The notes: generated by a model not told the origin, from the letters alone. 64,000 nucleotides of DNA from JAXHMB01 sp034521755 (GCA_034521755.1 JAXHMB010000004.1:434001-498000); one strand, 5' to 3'. Positions 15,008 to 24,558 are shown, counted from the stretch's first letter. Numbers and translations are program-made.

Positions 15008-15532
15008 TTACCAGTTTTTTTGGTCTTTGAGATTGGTGATATGAGCCAGATGGTGATTTCCATGCCAGGCATACATGGCAGTGAGATGTTTTAGGGTCAT
15101 ATCTCCGTTTTCGGGGTGATGTAATGGTTTATCCCATTCCTCTTTTTCTACGAATTCCAGCACGCGAACCCATCGCCGGTGAACTCCTTGAATGATATTC
15201 AGTGATGCTTCAACCGGCAGTTCATTATCTCTGAGCTTGGCCCATAATTGTTCATCAAAGGGTTTGATTGTGGGTTTGTCTTCGGTCAGCAGCAGCTTGG
15301 TTCTTATAAGGGCATTCATGTGGCTGTCGGCCAGGTGATGTACAACCTGTCGGATGGTCCAGCCACCTTCTCGGTAGGGAGTGTTTAGCTGATCTTCGGA
15401 TAAGGAAGTAACGGCTTTGGCCAGGCTTTCAGGAAGACGGTCAATATCAGATATCCACTCATCAATCTGCTGACTCCCTGCAGATTCGTCAAAAGAAAAT
15501 GTGCCAATAGGATATCTTAGTTTTTCTATCAT
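15008..15532 (-). CDS. YfiT/BstA-type DinB-fold metal-dependent protein
   Basis: A 174-residue DinB-fold (four-helix bundle) protein of the YfiT/BstA group. The N-terminal LRYPIGTF segment is typical of YfiT proteins. Metal-binding histidines are in WTIRQVVHHLADSHMNAL and YAWHGNHHLAHI, the three-His site that usually holds Ni or Zn. Family members include putative bacillithiol S-transferases. Whether this organism makes bacillithiol cannot be told here, so the thiol partner is unknown. The gene start borders the predicted oriC. Confidence 0.85.
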   Translation of the reverse strand: MIEKLRYPIGTFSFDESAGSQQIDEWISDIDRLPESLAKAVTSLSEDQLNTPYREGGWTIRQVVHHLADSHMNALIRTKLLLTEDKPTIKPFDEQLWAKLRDNELPVEASLNIIQGVHRRWVRVLEFVEKEEWDKPLHHPENGDMTLKHLTAMYAWHGNHHLAHITNLKDQKNW

Positions 15533-15540
15533 TCTCTGTT

Positions 15541-15979
15541 ATTGTTTGTTTACTGAAACGATGTACAAATATAGAAATAAAGGTTCTGCATATGAAGGAT
15601 TATTTCTCCACATTATACACTCGGAATACATAAAAGTAATAAGATTTAATTATTTGTAGTATGTAGTAGGGAGTGTGGATTTGTTGATAAAAAAATATTC
15701 TACAACAGGCTTATATTGTAAACCATAATGTTAATAATTTTGTTAATAATGTGACCTTGTTTTTATTAGGGTTAGCAGAATGCTGGAAAAGTTATCAACA
15801 AAAAAGGAAGAAAATTTTTAAAACTTAAAATTTATCTACACTAAAATCTAACTGTATAACTTGTTAATAACTGTTGAAAAATGTTGAAGGCTGTGGAGAA
15901 TTCTCGGAAAAACGAAGAAAAAGAAAACGATGAAAAATTATCCACAGGGTAATCCACATAATTTTAGTCTCATTTAGAT
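15541..15979. other. oriC: Predicted replication origin (oriC-like DnaA-box cluster)
   Basis: This A+T-rich gap of about 440 bp contains one perfect DnaA box, TTATCCACA (15938-15946), and many one-mismatch boxes on both strands. Forward: TTCTCCACA (15604), TTATACACT (15613), TTATCAACA (15792), TTATCTACA (15832), TAATCCACA (15950). Reverse: TGTTGATAA (15682) and TGTGGAGAA (15892), with TGTTAATAA (15862) a weaker candidate. Box density is far above what I notice elsewhere in the window. Stretches such as 15800-15840 are almost pure A+T and could be the unwinding element. Nearby gyrB/gyrA and parS-like sites support the call. dnaA is not in the window. Confidence 0.7.
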
Positions 15980-16420
15980 ATGAAAGTTGTTATTCAAAGA
16001 GTAAAAAAAGCGTCCGTAACGGTAGACCGGGAAATGACCGGGGCTATTGGTAAAGGACTCTTGCTTCTGGTGGGGATACACGGAGATGATACCACAGAAA
16101 CGATGCAGTGGATCTGCGATAAAATTTTAAAGATGCGCATCTTTGATGATGAGGAAGGCAAGATGAATTTATCGTTACAGGATGTGGGAGGGGAGCTGCT
16201 GGTGGTTCCACAATTTACGCTTTACGGGGATGCCGAAAAAGGGAATCGTCCCAGTTTTATAGAAGCAGCCGGTCCGGAAAAAGCGGAAAAAATGTACGAT
16301 CAAATGGTGGAATATTTTAATGAGCAACATGACCAAAGAGTAGCAACAGGACGATTTGCGGCCTATATGAATGTAGAATCAATAAATGACGGGCCGGTAA
16401 CCATCATCCTCGAAAAATAA
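15980..16420 (+). CDS. dtd: D-aminoacyl-tRNA deacylase
   Basis: A 146-residue DTD enzyme that hydrolyses D-aminoacyl-tRNAs, recycling tRNA and preventing D-amino-acid misincorporation. MKVVIQRVKKASVTVD is the family N-terminus, LLLVGIHGDD the next strand, and the active-site motifs SLQDVGGELLVVPQFTLYGD (SQxxL-type) and NRPSF are present, with the C-terminal NDGPVTI (GP motif). Length is normal. It begins directly at the right edge of the predicted oriC and is followed by a dispersed repeat, so it seems to be a single-gene unit. Confidence 0.95.
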   Translation: MKVVIQRVKKASVTVDREMTGAIGKGLLLLVGIHGDDTTETMQWICDKILKMRIFDDEEGKMNLSLQDVGGELLVVPQFTLYGDAEKGNRPSFIEAAGPEKAEKMYDQMVEYFNEQHDQRVATGRFAAYMNVESINDGPVTIILEK

Positions 16421-16428
16421 ATAGGGTA

Positions 16429-16510
16429 TGTCATCCTGATCATTTAAGGATCTAAAGCACAATAATGATAAATAAAGATGCTGATCTGCCATCCGGCGGA
16501 TAGCATGACA
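16429..16510. repeat. Dispersed intergenic repeat, TGTCAT-ended
   Basis: The unit starts TGTCATCCTGA (16429-16439) and ends ...TAGCATGACA (16510), so its ends are imperfectly inverted. Its right part (16475-16510) is the reverse complement of 36001-36036 with only three mismatches in 36 bases. This marks a repeated intergenic family in the genome. Confidence 0.7.
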
Positions 16511-16518
16511 CGAAGAAA

Positions 16519-17409
16519 ATGTCTGTAATCTTTTTATTCATAGATGGCGTTGGCCTGGGTGCAGATGATCCATCAAATCCTTTTTCGGGAAAGAAGTATG
16601 AATCCTTTTTGGCAATGTCGAACGATCAGCCATTCACAAAATTTTCAGAAACGGTCCAAAAGAAAAATCACTTGTTTAAACCTGTTGATGCCACTCTGGG
16701 AGTAAACGGGCTGCCCCAGAGCGGTACGGGTCAGACGGCTTTGTTTACCGGGAAAAATGCACCACAAAAAATAGGTAAGCATTTTGGGCCTTTTCCCCAT
16801 TCCGGAATTAAGGACTACCTTAGGAAAGAAAGTCTTTTTAACAGGCTTAAGGAAAGAGAAAAAACAGGGCACTTTATCAATGCCTATCCACAGATCTTTT
16901 TTGAAAAAGCAGAACAGCGAAACCGGTGGAGTTGTACTACACTGATGACAAAAAGCGCGGGCTTCCCTCTTAATAGAACAGAAGATGTTAAAGAAGGAAG
17001 AGCAATTACAGCGGGCATTAATCAGCAGGCGTGGAGAGAACAGTTGTCTATTGATGTCCCTGTGATTGAGGAAAAGGAGGCGGCTGACCGCCTGTTGAAC
17101 GCAGCTATGGATTTTGATGTGGTGCTATATGAATATTATCTCACAGATAAAGCTGGGCATAGTCAAAACCTGGACAAGGCAGAATCAGTGATCCAAACCT
17201 ATGACCGGTTTTTACTGCAGCTGATCAAAGAAAAAAGAGCCGGTGATACCCTTGTTCTTTGCAGTGATCATGGAAATGTGGAAGACCTTTCTACCAAAAC
17301 GCATACCTTTAACAAAGTACCTCTTTTTGTGTTGGGGCCGGGAGCTCAAGAGCTGCAGGATGCCGAAAATATTATGGATATAACACCCGGAATTTTGAGG
17401 ATGATATAA
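16519..17409 (+). CDS. Alkaline-phosphatase-superfamily metalloenzyme (phosphomutase-like)
   Basis: A 296-residue protein of the superfamily that includes phosphopentomutase and cofactor-independent phosphoglycerate mutase. Metal ligands are visible: FLFIDGVGLGADDPSNPF with the first Asp, LPQSGTGQTALFTGKNA with the Ser/Thr nucleophile, YYLTDKAGHSQN with Asp and His, and LVLCSDHGNVED with Asp-His near the C-terminus. It is shorter than either mutase and has no recognisable cap domain, so it fits the small uncharacterised metalloenzyme group. Substrate unknown. It converges with adk. Confidence 0.8.
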   Translation: MSVIFLFIDGVGLGADDPSNPFSGKKYESFLAMSNDQPFTKFSETVQKKNHLFKPVDATLGVNGLPQSGTGQTALFTGKNAPQKIGKHFGPFPHSGIKDYLRKESLFNRLKEREKTGHFINAYPQIFFEKAEQRNRWSCTTLMTKSAGFPLNRTEDVKEGRAITAGINQQAWREQLSIDVPVIEEKEAADRLLNAAMDFDVVLYEYYLTDKAGHSQNLDKAESVIQTYDRFLLQLIKEKRAGDTLVLCSDHGNVEDLSTKTHTFNKVPLFVLGPGAQELQDAENIMDITPGILRMI

Positions 17410-17448
17410 GAGTAGGTTGTGAGTTGTTGCTATTCGAAGAGAATAAAA

Positions 17449-18009
17449 TTAATGGTTTTTAAGTGCTGTTTTTATTCGCTCAAAAATTTCTTCGATGCTG
17501 CCCACACCGTCAATTTTTTTAACAAGCCCCTGTTTTTCGTAGTGCTCCTTAACGGGTTTTGTCTCCTCGCGATATACCTCCAGCCGACGAATAACACCTT
17601 CTTTGGTATCATCGCTTCGCCCTTCGCCGCGGCTCAGAATACGATCAACTAACTCCTCTTCTGGTACTTCCAACAACAAAAAGGCATTCAGCTTGTTGCC
17701 GTTGTCTGCCAGAATTTGATCAAAAGCAGTAGCTTGTGGAACTGTGCGCGGGAAGCCGTCCAGAACATATCCGGCATCATATTTTGACTTGGCAAGCTCT
17801 TCTTCAACCAGTGCCACAACGGTTTCATCAGGAACCAGATCTCCGGCATCTAAAATAGAGGTTACTTTTTTGCCCAGTGCTGTTTCGTTTTTTATGGCCG
17901 TACGAAAGATTTCTCCCGTAGAAAGATGGGGAATGTTATATTCTTCTTTTATCAGTGCTGCCTGGGTTCCTTTGCCGGCACCCGGAGGGCCAAAAATGAT
18001 GATTCTCAT
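17449..18009 (-). CDS. adk: Adenylate kinase
   Basis: A 186-residue cytosolic nucleoside monophosphate kinase that interconverts ATP plus AMP with two ADP. It starts MRIIIFGPPGAGKGTQA, the P-loop, and has LSTGEIFRTAI (AMP-binding), GYVLDGFPRTVPQA and a short lid, RGEGRSDDTKEGVIRRL. The lid lacks the Cys4 zinc site and the long LID insertion, so this is a short-lid adenylate kinase. It is transcribed alone on the minus strand. Confidence 0.95.
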   Translation of the reverse strand: MRIIIFGPPGAGKGTQAALIKEEYNIPHLSTGEIFRTAIKNETALGKKVTSILDAGDLVPDETVVALVEEELAKSKYDAGYVLDGFPRTVPQATAFDQILADNGNKLNAFLLLEVPEEELVDRILSRGEGRSDDTKEGVIRRLEVYREETKPVKEHYEKQGLVKKIDGVGSIEEIFERIKTALKNH

Positions 18010-18171
18010 AAATATAGTATTTGTTAGTACAGTTGATTGGGCGCAAAGAAAATACTTGAAAAAGGGGCTTTTTTCAATTTTAAAAATAATACTACGATAA
18101 CTTTTGATAAGTGAAAAATTGAAAACAATACCCTACTTTTTAGTCAATCTTAAATAAACCTTGGATAACCG

Positions 18172-19515
18172 ATGCGTAAAACAGCAGTTCTCTTTGTCTT
18201 ACCTTTTTTTCTCTTTGTAAATATTCAGGCTCAGCAAAATGACTTGCTGGAAGCGGGCCCCATGCTGGGACATGTAGAGTTTGAAGAAGTAAACCTGTGG
18301 CTGCAGACAACAAGCCCGGCCAGCTTTGAAATAACATACTGGCCAAAGGGGGAGGAAGATTCTGCTCGTTCGTACAAAGGCACCACTAATACACGTGCAT
18401 CAAATACGGCCCACATCAAATTGGCCAATCTTAGTGAGGGCACTACTTATGAGTATGATATTTTTGTGAACGACACGAAGATGACTTTTTCTTATGCTAC
18501 CGAGTTTGCCACGCAGAAACAGTGGAAATATCGAACGGCGGCACCCAATGTTACTCTTGCAATGGGATCCTGCCTGTACATAAATGACCCGGAAGACGAC
18601 CGCCCGGGCGATGGATATGGCGGAGATCCGGCTATCCTTGAAACTATTGCTGATATGAATCCTGATCTTATGCTTTGGCTGGGGGACAATCTGTATTACC
18701 GCGAACCGGACTTCTATACCGAAGAGCAGATGGATGCCCGCTACAAAGACGCGCGCAATACTCCTGAGATGCAGCGCCTGTTGGCAACATCCGCCAACCT
18801 GGCAACATGGGATGACCACGATTACGGACCCAACAACTCAAGCGGCACCTACCGGATGAAGGAAGCGTCATTGAATATTTTTAAGCGCTATTGGGCAAAC
18901 CCGAGCTATGGCATTAAGGGCACAGACGGTGTTTTCAGCCGCTATAAATACAGTGATATAGAAATCTTTCTAATGGATGATCGTTATCACCGCGCACCAA
19001 ACCAGCTTAAAAACCCAAAGAAGCCATTCTTTGGAAAGGAACAATTGCAATGGCTCACAAACAGCTTGATAGACAGTGATGCCACATTTAAGCTGGTTGT
19101 CGTAGGAAACCAGGTAACCAACAAAAAGAACGATTTTGAAGCAATGGCCAGCTATAAGCAGGAATTTAATCGGCTTAAAACGTTTTTGAAAAACCAGGAT
19201 GTAGAAGGAGTTGTCTTTTTGTCGGGTGACCGCCACTTTTCTGAGCTGCTTAAAACGGAACGAAAAGACCGGTATCCGCTGTATGAGTTTACTTCATCAC
19301 CGCTGACTGCCGGAAACTTTGATTCGCTTGACGAATATGATGAGTTTGATAATCCTCAGCGCGTGGATGGAACTGTGGTTTATAAAGAGCGCAGCTTTGG
19401 AATCATTAAGGTTGAGGGCGGCCGGGGTGAGCGGAAGCTCATTCTGCAAACCTATAACAAGGCCGGGGACAAGCTCTGGGAGCACGTCATCACCCAACAG
19501 GAATTGGAGAACTAG
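18172..19515 (+). CDS. PhoD-like metallophosphatase, secreted
   Basis: A 447-residue exported protein with an N-terminal signal peptide (FVLPFFLFVNIQAQ). A fibronectin-like PhoD_N domain (about 25-120) precedes a PhoD-type calcineurin-fold phosphatase. Metal-site motifs are AMGSC, LMLWLGDNLYY, TWDDHDYGPNNSS and FLSGDRHFSEL. Such enzymes hydrolyse phosphodiesters or phosphomonoesters in the periplasm or outside the cell, typically with Fe/Ca metals, and help phosphate scavenging. It stands upstream of two mechanosensitive-channel genes on the same strand, with a gap of about 60 bp. Confidence 0.9.
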   Translation: MRKTAVLFVLPFFLFVNIQAQQNDLLEAGPMLGHVEFEEVNLWLQTTSPASFEITYWPKGEEDSARSYKGTTNTRASNTAHIKLANLSEGTTYEYDIFVNDTKMTFSYATEFATQKQWKYRTAAPNVTLAMGSCLYINDPEDDRPGDGYGGDPAILETIADMNPDLMLWLGDNLYYREPDFYTEEQMDARYKDARNTPEMQRLLATSANLATWDDHDYGPNNSSGTYRMKEASLNIFKRYWANPSYGIKGTDGVFSRYKYSDIEIFLMDDRYHRAPNQLKNPKKPFFGKEQLQWLTNSLIDSDATFKLVVVGNQVTNKKNDFEAMASYKQEFNRLKTFLKNQDVEGVVFLSGDRHFSELLKTERKDRYPLYEFTSSPLTAGNFDSLDEYDEFDNPQRVDGTVVYKERSFGIIKVEGGRGERKLILQTYNKAGDKLWEHVITQQELEN

Positions 19516-19578
19516 ATGTAGTTTGTCACCTGATATAAAATTGCGTATCGTTTGTAGAAATGAACTCAACGCTAGCTT

Positions 19579-20457
19579 ATGGAATGGGCAGACCTGCAAT
19601 ATTTCTTTAACGAAGTGCTCGACTTTACTCTTTTCCAGATCAATCAAAAGCCAATAACGGTATTTAACGTATTGGTTTTTGTTCTGGTTATCTCGGCATT
19701 CGTTTTTGTCGGGGTGATGATTAGAAAGGCACTGAATCGAAAAATCCTCAGAAAGTTCAAGATAGACGAGGGCACCAGCTACACGCTTTCCCGAATAACC
19801 CAGTACTTTATTATTACAATCGGGGCCCTTATTTCCTTTCAAATTGTGGGTATCGACCTCAGTGGACTGGCCGTAATTTTTGGCCTTCTTTCGGTTGGTA
19901 TTGGTTTTGGCCTGCAAAATGTTACCGCCAACTTTATATCGGGATTAATTATTCTTTTTGAGCGGCCTATTAGTGTAGGTGATCGTGTTACGGTCAGTGA
20001 TATTGAAGGAGATGTGATCGAGATAAATATACGTTCAACCAAAGTGAGAACGGTGAATAATATCTCTATTATTGTGCCTAATTCGGAGTTTGTTTCCAAA
20101 GATGTTATCAACTATTCACATGGCGACCCTACTTATCGGCTGGATATCAATGTGGGGGTTTCGTACGGTTCCGATCTTGACAAAGTACTCAAAGCGATGA
20201 AGGAAGTAGCCGATGAAAGCACGAGTGTGCTGGAAAAACCCAAGGCAGAGGCTCATCTTATTGAGTTTGGCGATTCGTCCTGGAATATGCAGCTGCGCGC
20301 GTGGATTGGTGACGTAAAAGATTATCCCAGGATTAGAAATGAGCTGAATCAGGCAATCGTGCGCAAGTTTCGCGAAATGGGCGTTGAGATACCATTCCCG
20401 CAACGAGATCTTCACGTACGAAGCTCTGTTAAATTGCCTATAGAAGGAGGGAAGTAG
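19579..20457 (+). CDS. MscS-family mechanosensitive ion channel
   Basis: A 292-residue inner-membrane channel. Transmembrane segments lie at about 27-49 and 70-90, with the pore helix at about 95-125 (GLLSVGIGFGLQNVTANFIS), which contains the glycine/alanine-rich packing of MscS TM3. The beta domain follows with FERPISVGDRVTV, and the C-terminal alpha/beta domain ends near VEIPFPQRDLH, the MscS C-terminal signature. It releases solutes on hypo-osmotic shock by family knowledge. The next gene encodes another channel-type protein, so the two may act in the same stress response. Confidence 0.92.
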   Translation: MEWADLQYFFNEVLDFTLFQINQKPITVFNVLVFVLVISAFVFVGVMIRKALNRKILRKFKIDEGTSYTLSRITQYFIITIGALISFQIVGIDLSGLAVIFGLLSVGIGFGLQNVTANFISGLIILFERPISVGDRVTVSDIEGDVIEINIRSTKVRTVNNISIIVPNSEFVSKDVINYSHGDPTYRLDINVGVSYGSDLDKVLKAMKEVADESTSVLEKPKAEAHLIEFGDSSWNMQLRAWIGDVKDYPRIRNELNQAIVRKFREMGVEIPFPQRDLHVRSSVKLPIEGGK

Positions 20458-20558
20458 CTCCATATAAAGGAATGTTTTAGTTTAGGATAGATTATATCCC
20501 AAAAAAATGGTAGTGTAATGTATAGCATTTCTCAACTACAATAAATTTAAGGGGTATT

Positions 20559-21257
20559 ATGAAACAGCTAGCACAGATTCTTCAGGATTCCTACCAAACG
20601 TTTTTTGACCAGCTTGCCGTATTTTTTCCCAAGCTTATTGGAGCGCTGCTCATCCTTATCGTTGGTTGGATTATCGCCAAGCTAATAAAAGCGGGCTCTA
20701 TTCGATTGCTAAAACTGGTACGGCTGGATACGGTTACCGAAAAGGCAAAGATAGACCGGTTTTTACAGGAGGGAGGAACCAAGAAGTCAGCCATTGAAAT
20801 TATAGGAACGCTTATCTACTGGCTTATTATGCTTGTGGTGATTCTGGCCGGATTTAATACGCTTGGTCTGGAAGTGGCTTCCGAGCTGTTTAACCAGATT
20901 ATTCTTTATATCCCCAATGTTATAGTAGCGGTCATCGTGCTTATTTTTGGGGTGTATCTGGCTAGCTTTATTGCGCAGGTAGTGGTAACCTATCTTAAGA
21001 ATGTGGGCATCCATAATGCAGATATTTTAGGCAAGCTTGCCAAGGCAGCTATCATTTTATTTGTAGCATCATTGGCACTGTCACAGCTTAATATTGGACA
21101 GGAGCTGGTAACTAACGCATTCTTGTTACTGTTTGGCGCAGTGTGCCTTGCCTTGGCCCTTGCATTTGGGTTGGGCGGCAGAGAATGGGCATCCGGTGTG
21201 ATTGATAAGATGGAGTCCGGAGAAAGCCGGGACGATTCAGCGGATACGGGCTTTTAA
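20559..21257 (+). CDS. Membrane protein with conserved TM-helix repeats (CmpX/MscS-related)
   Basis: A 232-residue polytopic protein with about four to five transmembrane segments, including IGALLILIVGWIIAKLIK, an IPNVIVAVIVLIFGVYLASF helix and LLLFGAVCLALALAFGLGG. Helices of the type FPKLIGALLILIVGWIIAK are the PF05552-like TM-helix repeat found in CmpX and other small MscS relatives. No MscS beta domain is present, so it probably does not form a canonical MscS channel. It ends in an acidic tail. The downstream palindrome at 21266-21322 may terminate the transcript. Confidence 0.75.
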   Translation: MKQLAQILQDSYQTFFDQLAVFFPKLIGALLILIVGWIIAKLIKAGSIRLLKLVRLDTVTEKAKIDRFLQEGGTKKSAIEIIGTLIYWLIMLVVILAGFNTLGLEVASELFNQIILYIPNVIVAVIVLIFGVYLASFIAQVVVTYLKNVGIHNADILGKLAKAAIILFVASLALSQLNIGQELVTNAFLLLFGAVCLALALAFGLGGREWASGVIDKMESGESRDDSADTGF

Positions 21258-21265
21258 TGCAATAT

Positions 21266-21322
21266 TGTCATTTCGAGTCCCGCGCTTTTAATTATATGTG
21301 CGGGACTCTATTTGAAATGACA
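21266..21322. terminator. Long palindrome between convergent genes
   Basis: TGTCATTTCGAGTCCCGC and GCGGGACTC-tatt-TGAAATGACA form a hairpin with a long stem broken by a small bulge. Its TGTCATTTCGA ends resemble the TGTCAT-ended repeats at 16429 and 36001. It lies between two convergent genes and could serve as a bidirectional terminator. Confidence 0.6.
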
Positions 21323-21345
21323 AGAATTAACAAGGAGCCTATCCT

Positions 21346-24300
21346 CTAGTTCTCTATAGGCACAGCAGCATTTTCTATTTCACTGGTCAGGCTTGGAATT
21401 TCCCCATCTAAAATGGTTTTGAGTTCTTCCAGCTGCACATCAACTTTTGCGGCAAGGTCTTCATATACGGCGTATTGTTGCTCGGTTGGACGATTATCGC
21501 CTGTGGCCACCGTACTTGCCAGTGCTGCCAGCTTGTTGTTCAGCCTGATAGGATAGTTTAACACATCCTGAAAGGATTCAGCCTTGGTTTGCATCAGGGC
21601 GTTTTCAATAGATGAAAGCTTCTCAAGAATGGTGTTGCCCATCTCCTTGACAGATTCATCCTTGGTCTTGCTCAGCGCACTATTAACTTCTTCGCGCACT
21701 TCCCTAATTCTGTTGATGGATTTGTGTGTGGTATCCAGCTTGCTGATTATTTCCTGGTGCAGGTCAAACTGTGCCTCAAAATCGGCTTGAGTAGTTTCAA
21801 TACGCGGGTCTTTTTTGATGGTAAATGGCTGCTCCATAACGGTCTCATCATCTATAATGAGCCGAACGGTGTATGTGCCCGGTACTGCTCTTGGGCCACG
21901 GGTTGATCCGGCCCAGAGGATCTGGCGACCGTCAATATCTGTGGCTCCCTCATATCGCATATTCCAGACAAACTGATTGAGGCCCTTGTTGGCAGATACC
22001 GCATCGGAAGGGATACGATCTTCTTCCTCATAAAACTGCTCGGAGGGTTTTACGGGTTGCCCCTCAAGGGTTTCTTCGCTTGAGAAGGTGCGAATAACGG
22101 TACCATCGCTTTCCAGAAACTGGAGCTTAACTTCAGACTCTGTCTCTTCTCTGAAGTTGTAATGCACAATCACACCCCCGCGAGGGTTTTCACCAATGGT
22201 TGCACCCGCAGGAACGGGACCGCCGCTCCCAAACAGGTAGGTGTCTTCGGGCTTGTACAGGTGATGGTCCTTGTTGGCTATCTCATCTTTCATTTGATGC
22301 AGCACGCCAAGGTGGTCGAGAATCCAGAAGGATCGCCCCTGTGTGGCAACGACCAGGTCTTTATCACGCTTGTGTACGCGAAGGTCAGTTATGGGAACAG
22401 CAGGCAGGTTGAGTTGCAGGGGTTGCCACAATGCTCCGTCATTGAAAGAAACATAAACCCCGGTTTCTGTTCCTGCGTAAAGGAGTCCTTCTCTGTTGGG
22501 GTCTTCTCTTATAACACGGGTAAAGTCTTTATTAGGAATTCCATTGGTGATCTTGGTCCAGCTTTTGCCGTAATCATCCGTTTTATAAAGCATGGGAGCA
22601 AAGTCATCGAACTTGTACCGGTTTACTGCAATATAGGCGGTTCCCGCATCAAAATGGGAGGGGTCTATAATGCTCACCATAGATTCGGGCATGTCTTTGG
22701 GAGTGACATCGGTCCAGGTTTCGCCGTTGTCTCGGCTTATGTGAATGAGCCCGTCATCGGCCCCGGCCCATAACACGCCCTGTTCTACAGGAGACTCAGC
22801 AAAAGCAAAAATGGTGTTATAATATTCAATAGAGGTATCGTCTTTGGTAATGGGTCCGCCTGACTCTTGCTGCTTAGACTTTTCGTTGCGGGTCAGGTCG
22901 CCGCTGATGTCTTCCCAGCTCATGCCTTCATCGGTTGAGCGATGCACAAATTGGGAGGTGGTATACAGTACGTCCGGGTTGTGAGGCGAAATATAAATCG
23001 GGAATGTCCACTGGAAGCGATACTTCAGCCCCGAAGCCCCGGCCCCCATCGGGTTATCCGGCCAAACGTCAATACGGTCATTTTGGTCGGTATAGGAGTT
23101 GTATTTGCTTAAGTATCCGCCATAGCTGCCGCCGAAGGTTACATTTTCATCTTCGGGGTCGGGAGCAATATACCCGCTTTCTCCACCGGCAACAGCGTAC
23201 CAGTCTTTCTCACCGATACCGTATCCGCCGGTTCTGCTTTTGATGGTCACGGTGCTGTTATCCTGCTGGGCGCCATAAACCATGTAGGGGAACTGGTTGT
23301 CTAAAATAACATGATAAAACTGAGCGGTAGCGTATTTGTGATATGAGGACCAGCTCTTCCCTCCACTATAGGAAACCTGTCCGCCTCCGTCATCAGCTAC
23401 CACCATGCGTTTTGAGTCAGTGGATGAAATCCATAGGTCATGATGGTCGCCGTGTGGGGTTCCCATCCGGTCGTAACTTTCTCCGCCATCGGTAGATTTA
23501 TAAAAGCCCACATTTAATACATACACAGTATTTTCGTTATTGGGATCTGCTTCGATATGGGTGTAGTACCATGCTCGTTGTCTTAAAGAGCGATCACTGT
23601 TAATGCGGCGCCACGTTTTACCACTGTCGTCAGATCGGAATACGCCCCCGTTTTCATTTTCAATGATAGCCCAGACGCGGTCAGAGTTAGCCGGAGAAAT
23701 GGCAATACCAATTTTACCGAGAAGGCCTTTAGGCAGGCCGGGACGCTTGGAAATGTTTTCCCAGGTTTCTCCACCGTCGGTGCTTTTATACAGGCCGCTG
23801 CCCGGGCCACCGGAAGACATCTCCCAGGGGTTTCGATAAGCTTCCCACATGGCAGCATAAAGAATACGCGGATTGTTAGGATCAACTTCAATATCTACTG
23901 CCCCGGTGTTTTTATTATGATATAATACTTTTTCCCAGGTTTCTCCTCCATCGGTCGACTTATAAACGCCACGCTCTTCATTTCCGTCGTTTCCAAAAGT
24001 GTGCCCCAGTGCCGCCACCCAAAGCACGTCTTCATTTTCGGGATGAACCACAATTTGTCCGATAAAATGCGTTTCGCCCAAGCCAATATGATCCCAGGTT
24101 TTTCCGCCATCGGTTGACCGATATACGCCATCACCGGCCGACATATTTCCGCGAATACAAGTTTCACCCATCCCGGCATAAATTACATTGTGATCTGACG
24201 GGGCTACAGCTAAAGCGCCAACGGAGCCGGTTTTAAAATAACCATCGGAAATGTTGATCCAGGTTTTTCCGCCGTCAGTTGTTTTGTAAACACCGCCACC

Positions 24301-24558
24301 GGTTGCTCCCATATAATACGTATGCGGCTGATCGTCATGTCCTGCAACAGCTACAGACCGTCCGCCGCGAAAGGGACCAATATTTCTATAGCTCAGGTTG
24401 TTAAGCATTTCCTTTTGGAAGGTGGGCGAATCTGTGTCTTCTCCATGGCCAAATATTTGAGCGCTGGAGGTATTGCTGAATACAAAAAGGCTGAGAAAAA
24501 GAACAAGTACACAAAACAGTCCTGTTCGGTTCAGGGAAGAAGTATTATCAATCATCAT
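21346..24558 (-). CDS. Secreted BNR/Vps10-type multi-propeller protein
   Basis: A 1070-residue exported protein; the first 35 residues contain a signal peptide (LFCVLVLFLSLFVFSNTSSA). Many sortilin/BNR repeats are visible, for example VYKTTDGGKTW, VYRSTDGGKTW, VYKSTDGGETW, LYKSTDGGETW and VFRSDDSGKTW, forming one or two beta-propellers over residues 60-740. The rest contains an FN3/Ig-like part (about 770-900) and a helical C-terminus (about 930-1060). Bacteroidota genomes encode many of these, often annotated as glycosyl hydrolases without evidence. No catalytic motif stands out, so a binding or structural role is as likely. No type IX sorting domain is seen. Confidence 0.85.
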   Translation of the reverse strand: MMIDNTSSLNRTGLFCVLVLFLSLFVFSNTSSAQIFGHGEDTDSPTFQKEMLNNLSYRNIGPFRGGRSVAVAGHDDQPHTYYMGATGGGVYKTTDGGKTWINISDGYFKTGSVGALAVAPSDHNVIYAGMGETCIRGNMSAGDGVYRSTDGGKTWDHIGLGETHFIGQIVVHPENEDVLWVAALGHTFGNDGNEERGVYKSTDGGETWEKVLYHNKNTGAVDIEVDPNNPRILYAAMWEAYRNPWEMSSGGPGSGLYKSTDGGETWENISKRPGLPKGLLGKIGIAISPANSDRVWAIIENENGGVFRSDDSGKTWRRINSDRSLRQRAWYYTHIEADPNNENTVYVLNVGFYKSTDGGESYDRMGTPHGDHHDLWISSTDSKRMVVADDGGGQVSYSGGKSWSSYHKYATAQFYHVILDNQFPYMVYGAQQDNSTVTIKSRTGGYGIGEKDWYAVAGGESGYIAPDPEDENVTFGGSYGGYLSKYNSYTDQNDRIDVWPDNPMGAGASGLKYRFQWTFPIYISPHNPDVLYTTSQFVHRSTDEGMSWEDISGDLTRNEKSKQQESGGPITKDDTSIEYYNTIFAFAESPVEQGVLWAGADDGLIHISRDNGETWTDVTPKDMPESMVSIIDPSHFDAGTAYIAVNRYKFDDFAPMLYKTDDYGKSWTKITNGIPNKDFTRVIREDPNREGLLYAGTETGVYVSFNDGALWQPLQLNLPAVPITDLRVHKRDKDLVVATQGRSFWILDHLGVLHQMKDEIANKDHHLYKPEDTYLFGSGGPVPAGATIGENPRGGVIVHYNFREETESEVKLQFLESDGTVIRTFSSEETLEGQPVKPSEQFYEEEDRIPSDAVSANKGLNQFVWNMRYEGATDIDGRQILWAGSTRGPRAVPGTYTVRLIIDDETVMEQPFTIKKDPRIETTQADFEAQFDLHQEIISKLDTTHKSINRIREVREEVNSALSKTKDESVKEMGNTILEKLSSIENALMQTKAESFQDVLNYPIRLNNKLAALASTVATGDNRPTEQQYAVYEDLAAKVDVQLEELKTILDGEIPSLTSEIENAAVPIEN

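Noticed and set aside
15541..15979. CRISPR-like or tandem repeat in the A+T-rich gap
   Set aside because: The recurring motifs are 9-mers with DnaA-box consensus on both strands and irregular spacing, not a direct repeat array. No CRISPR array was seen anywhere in the window.
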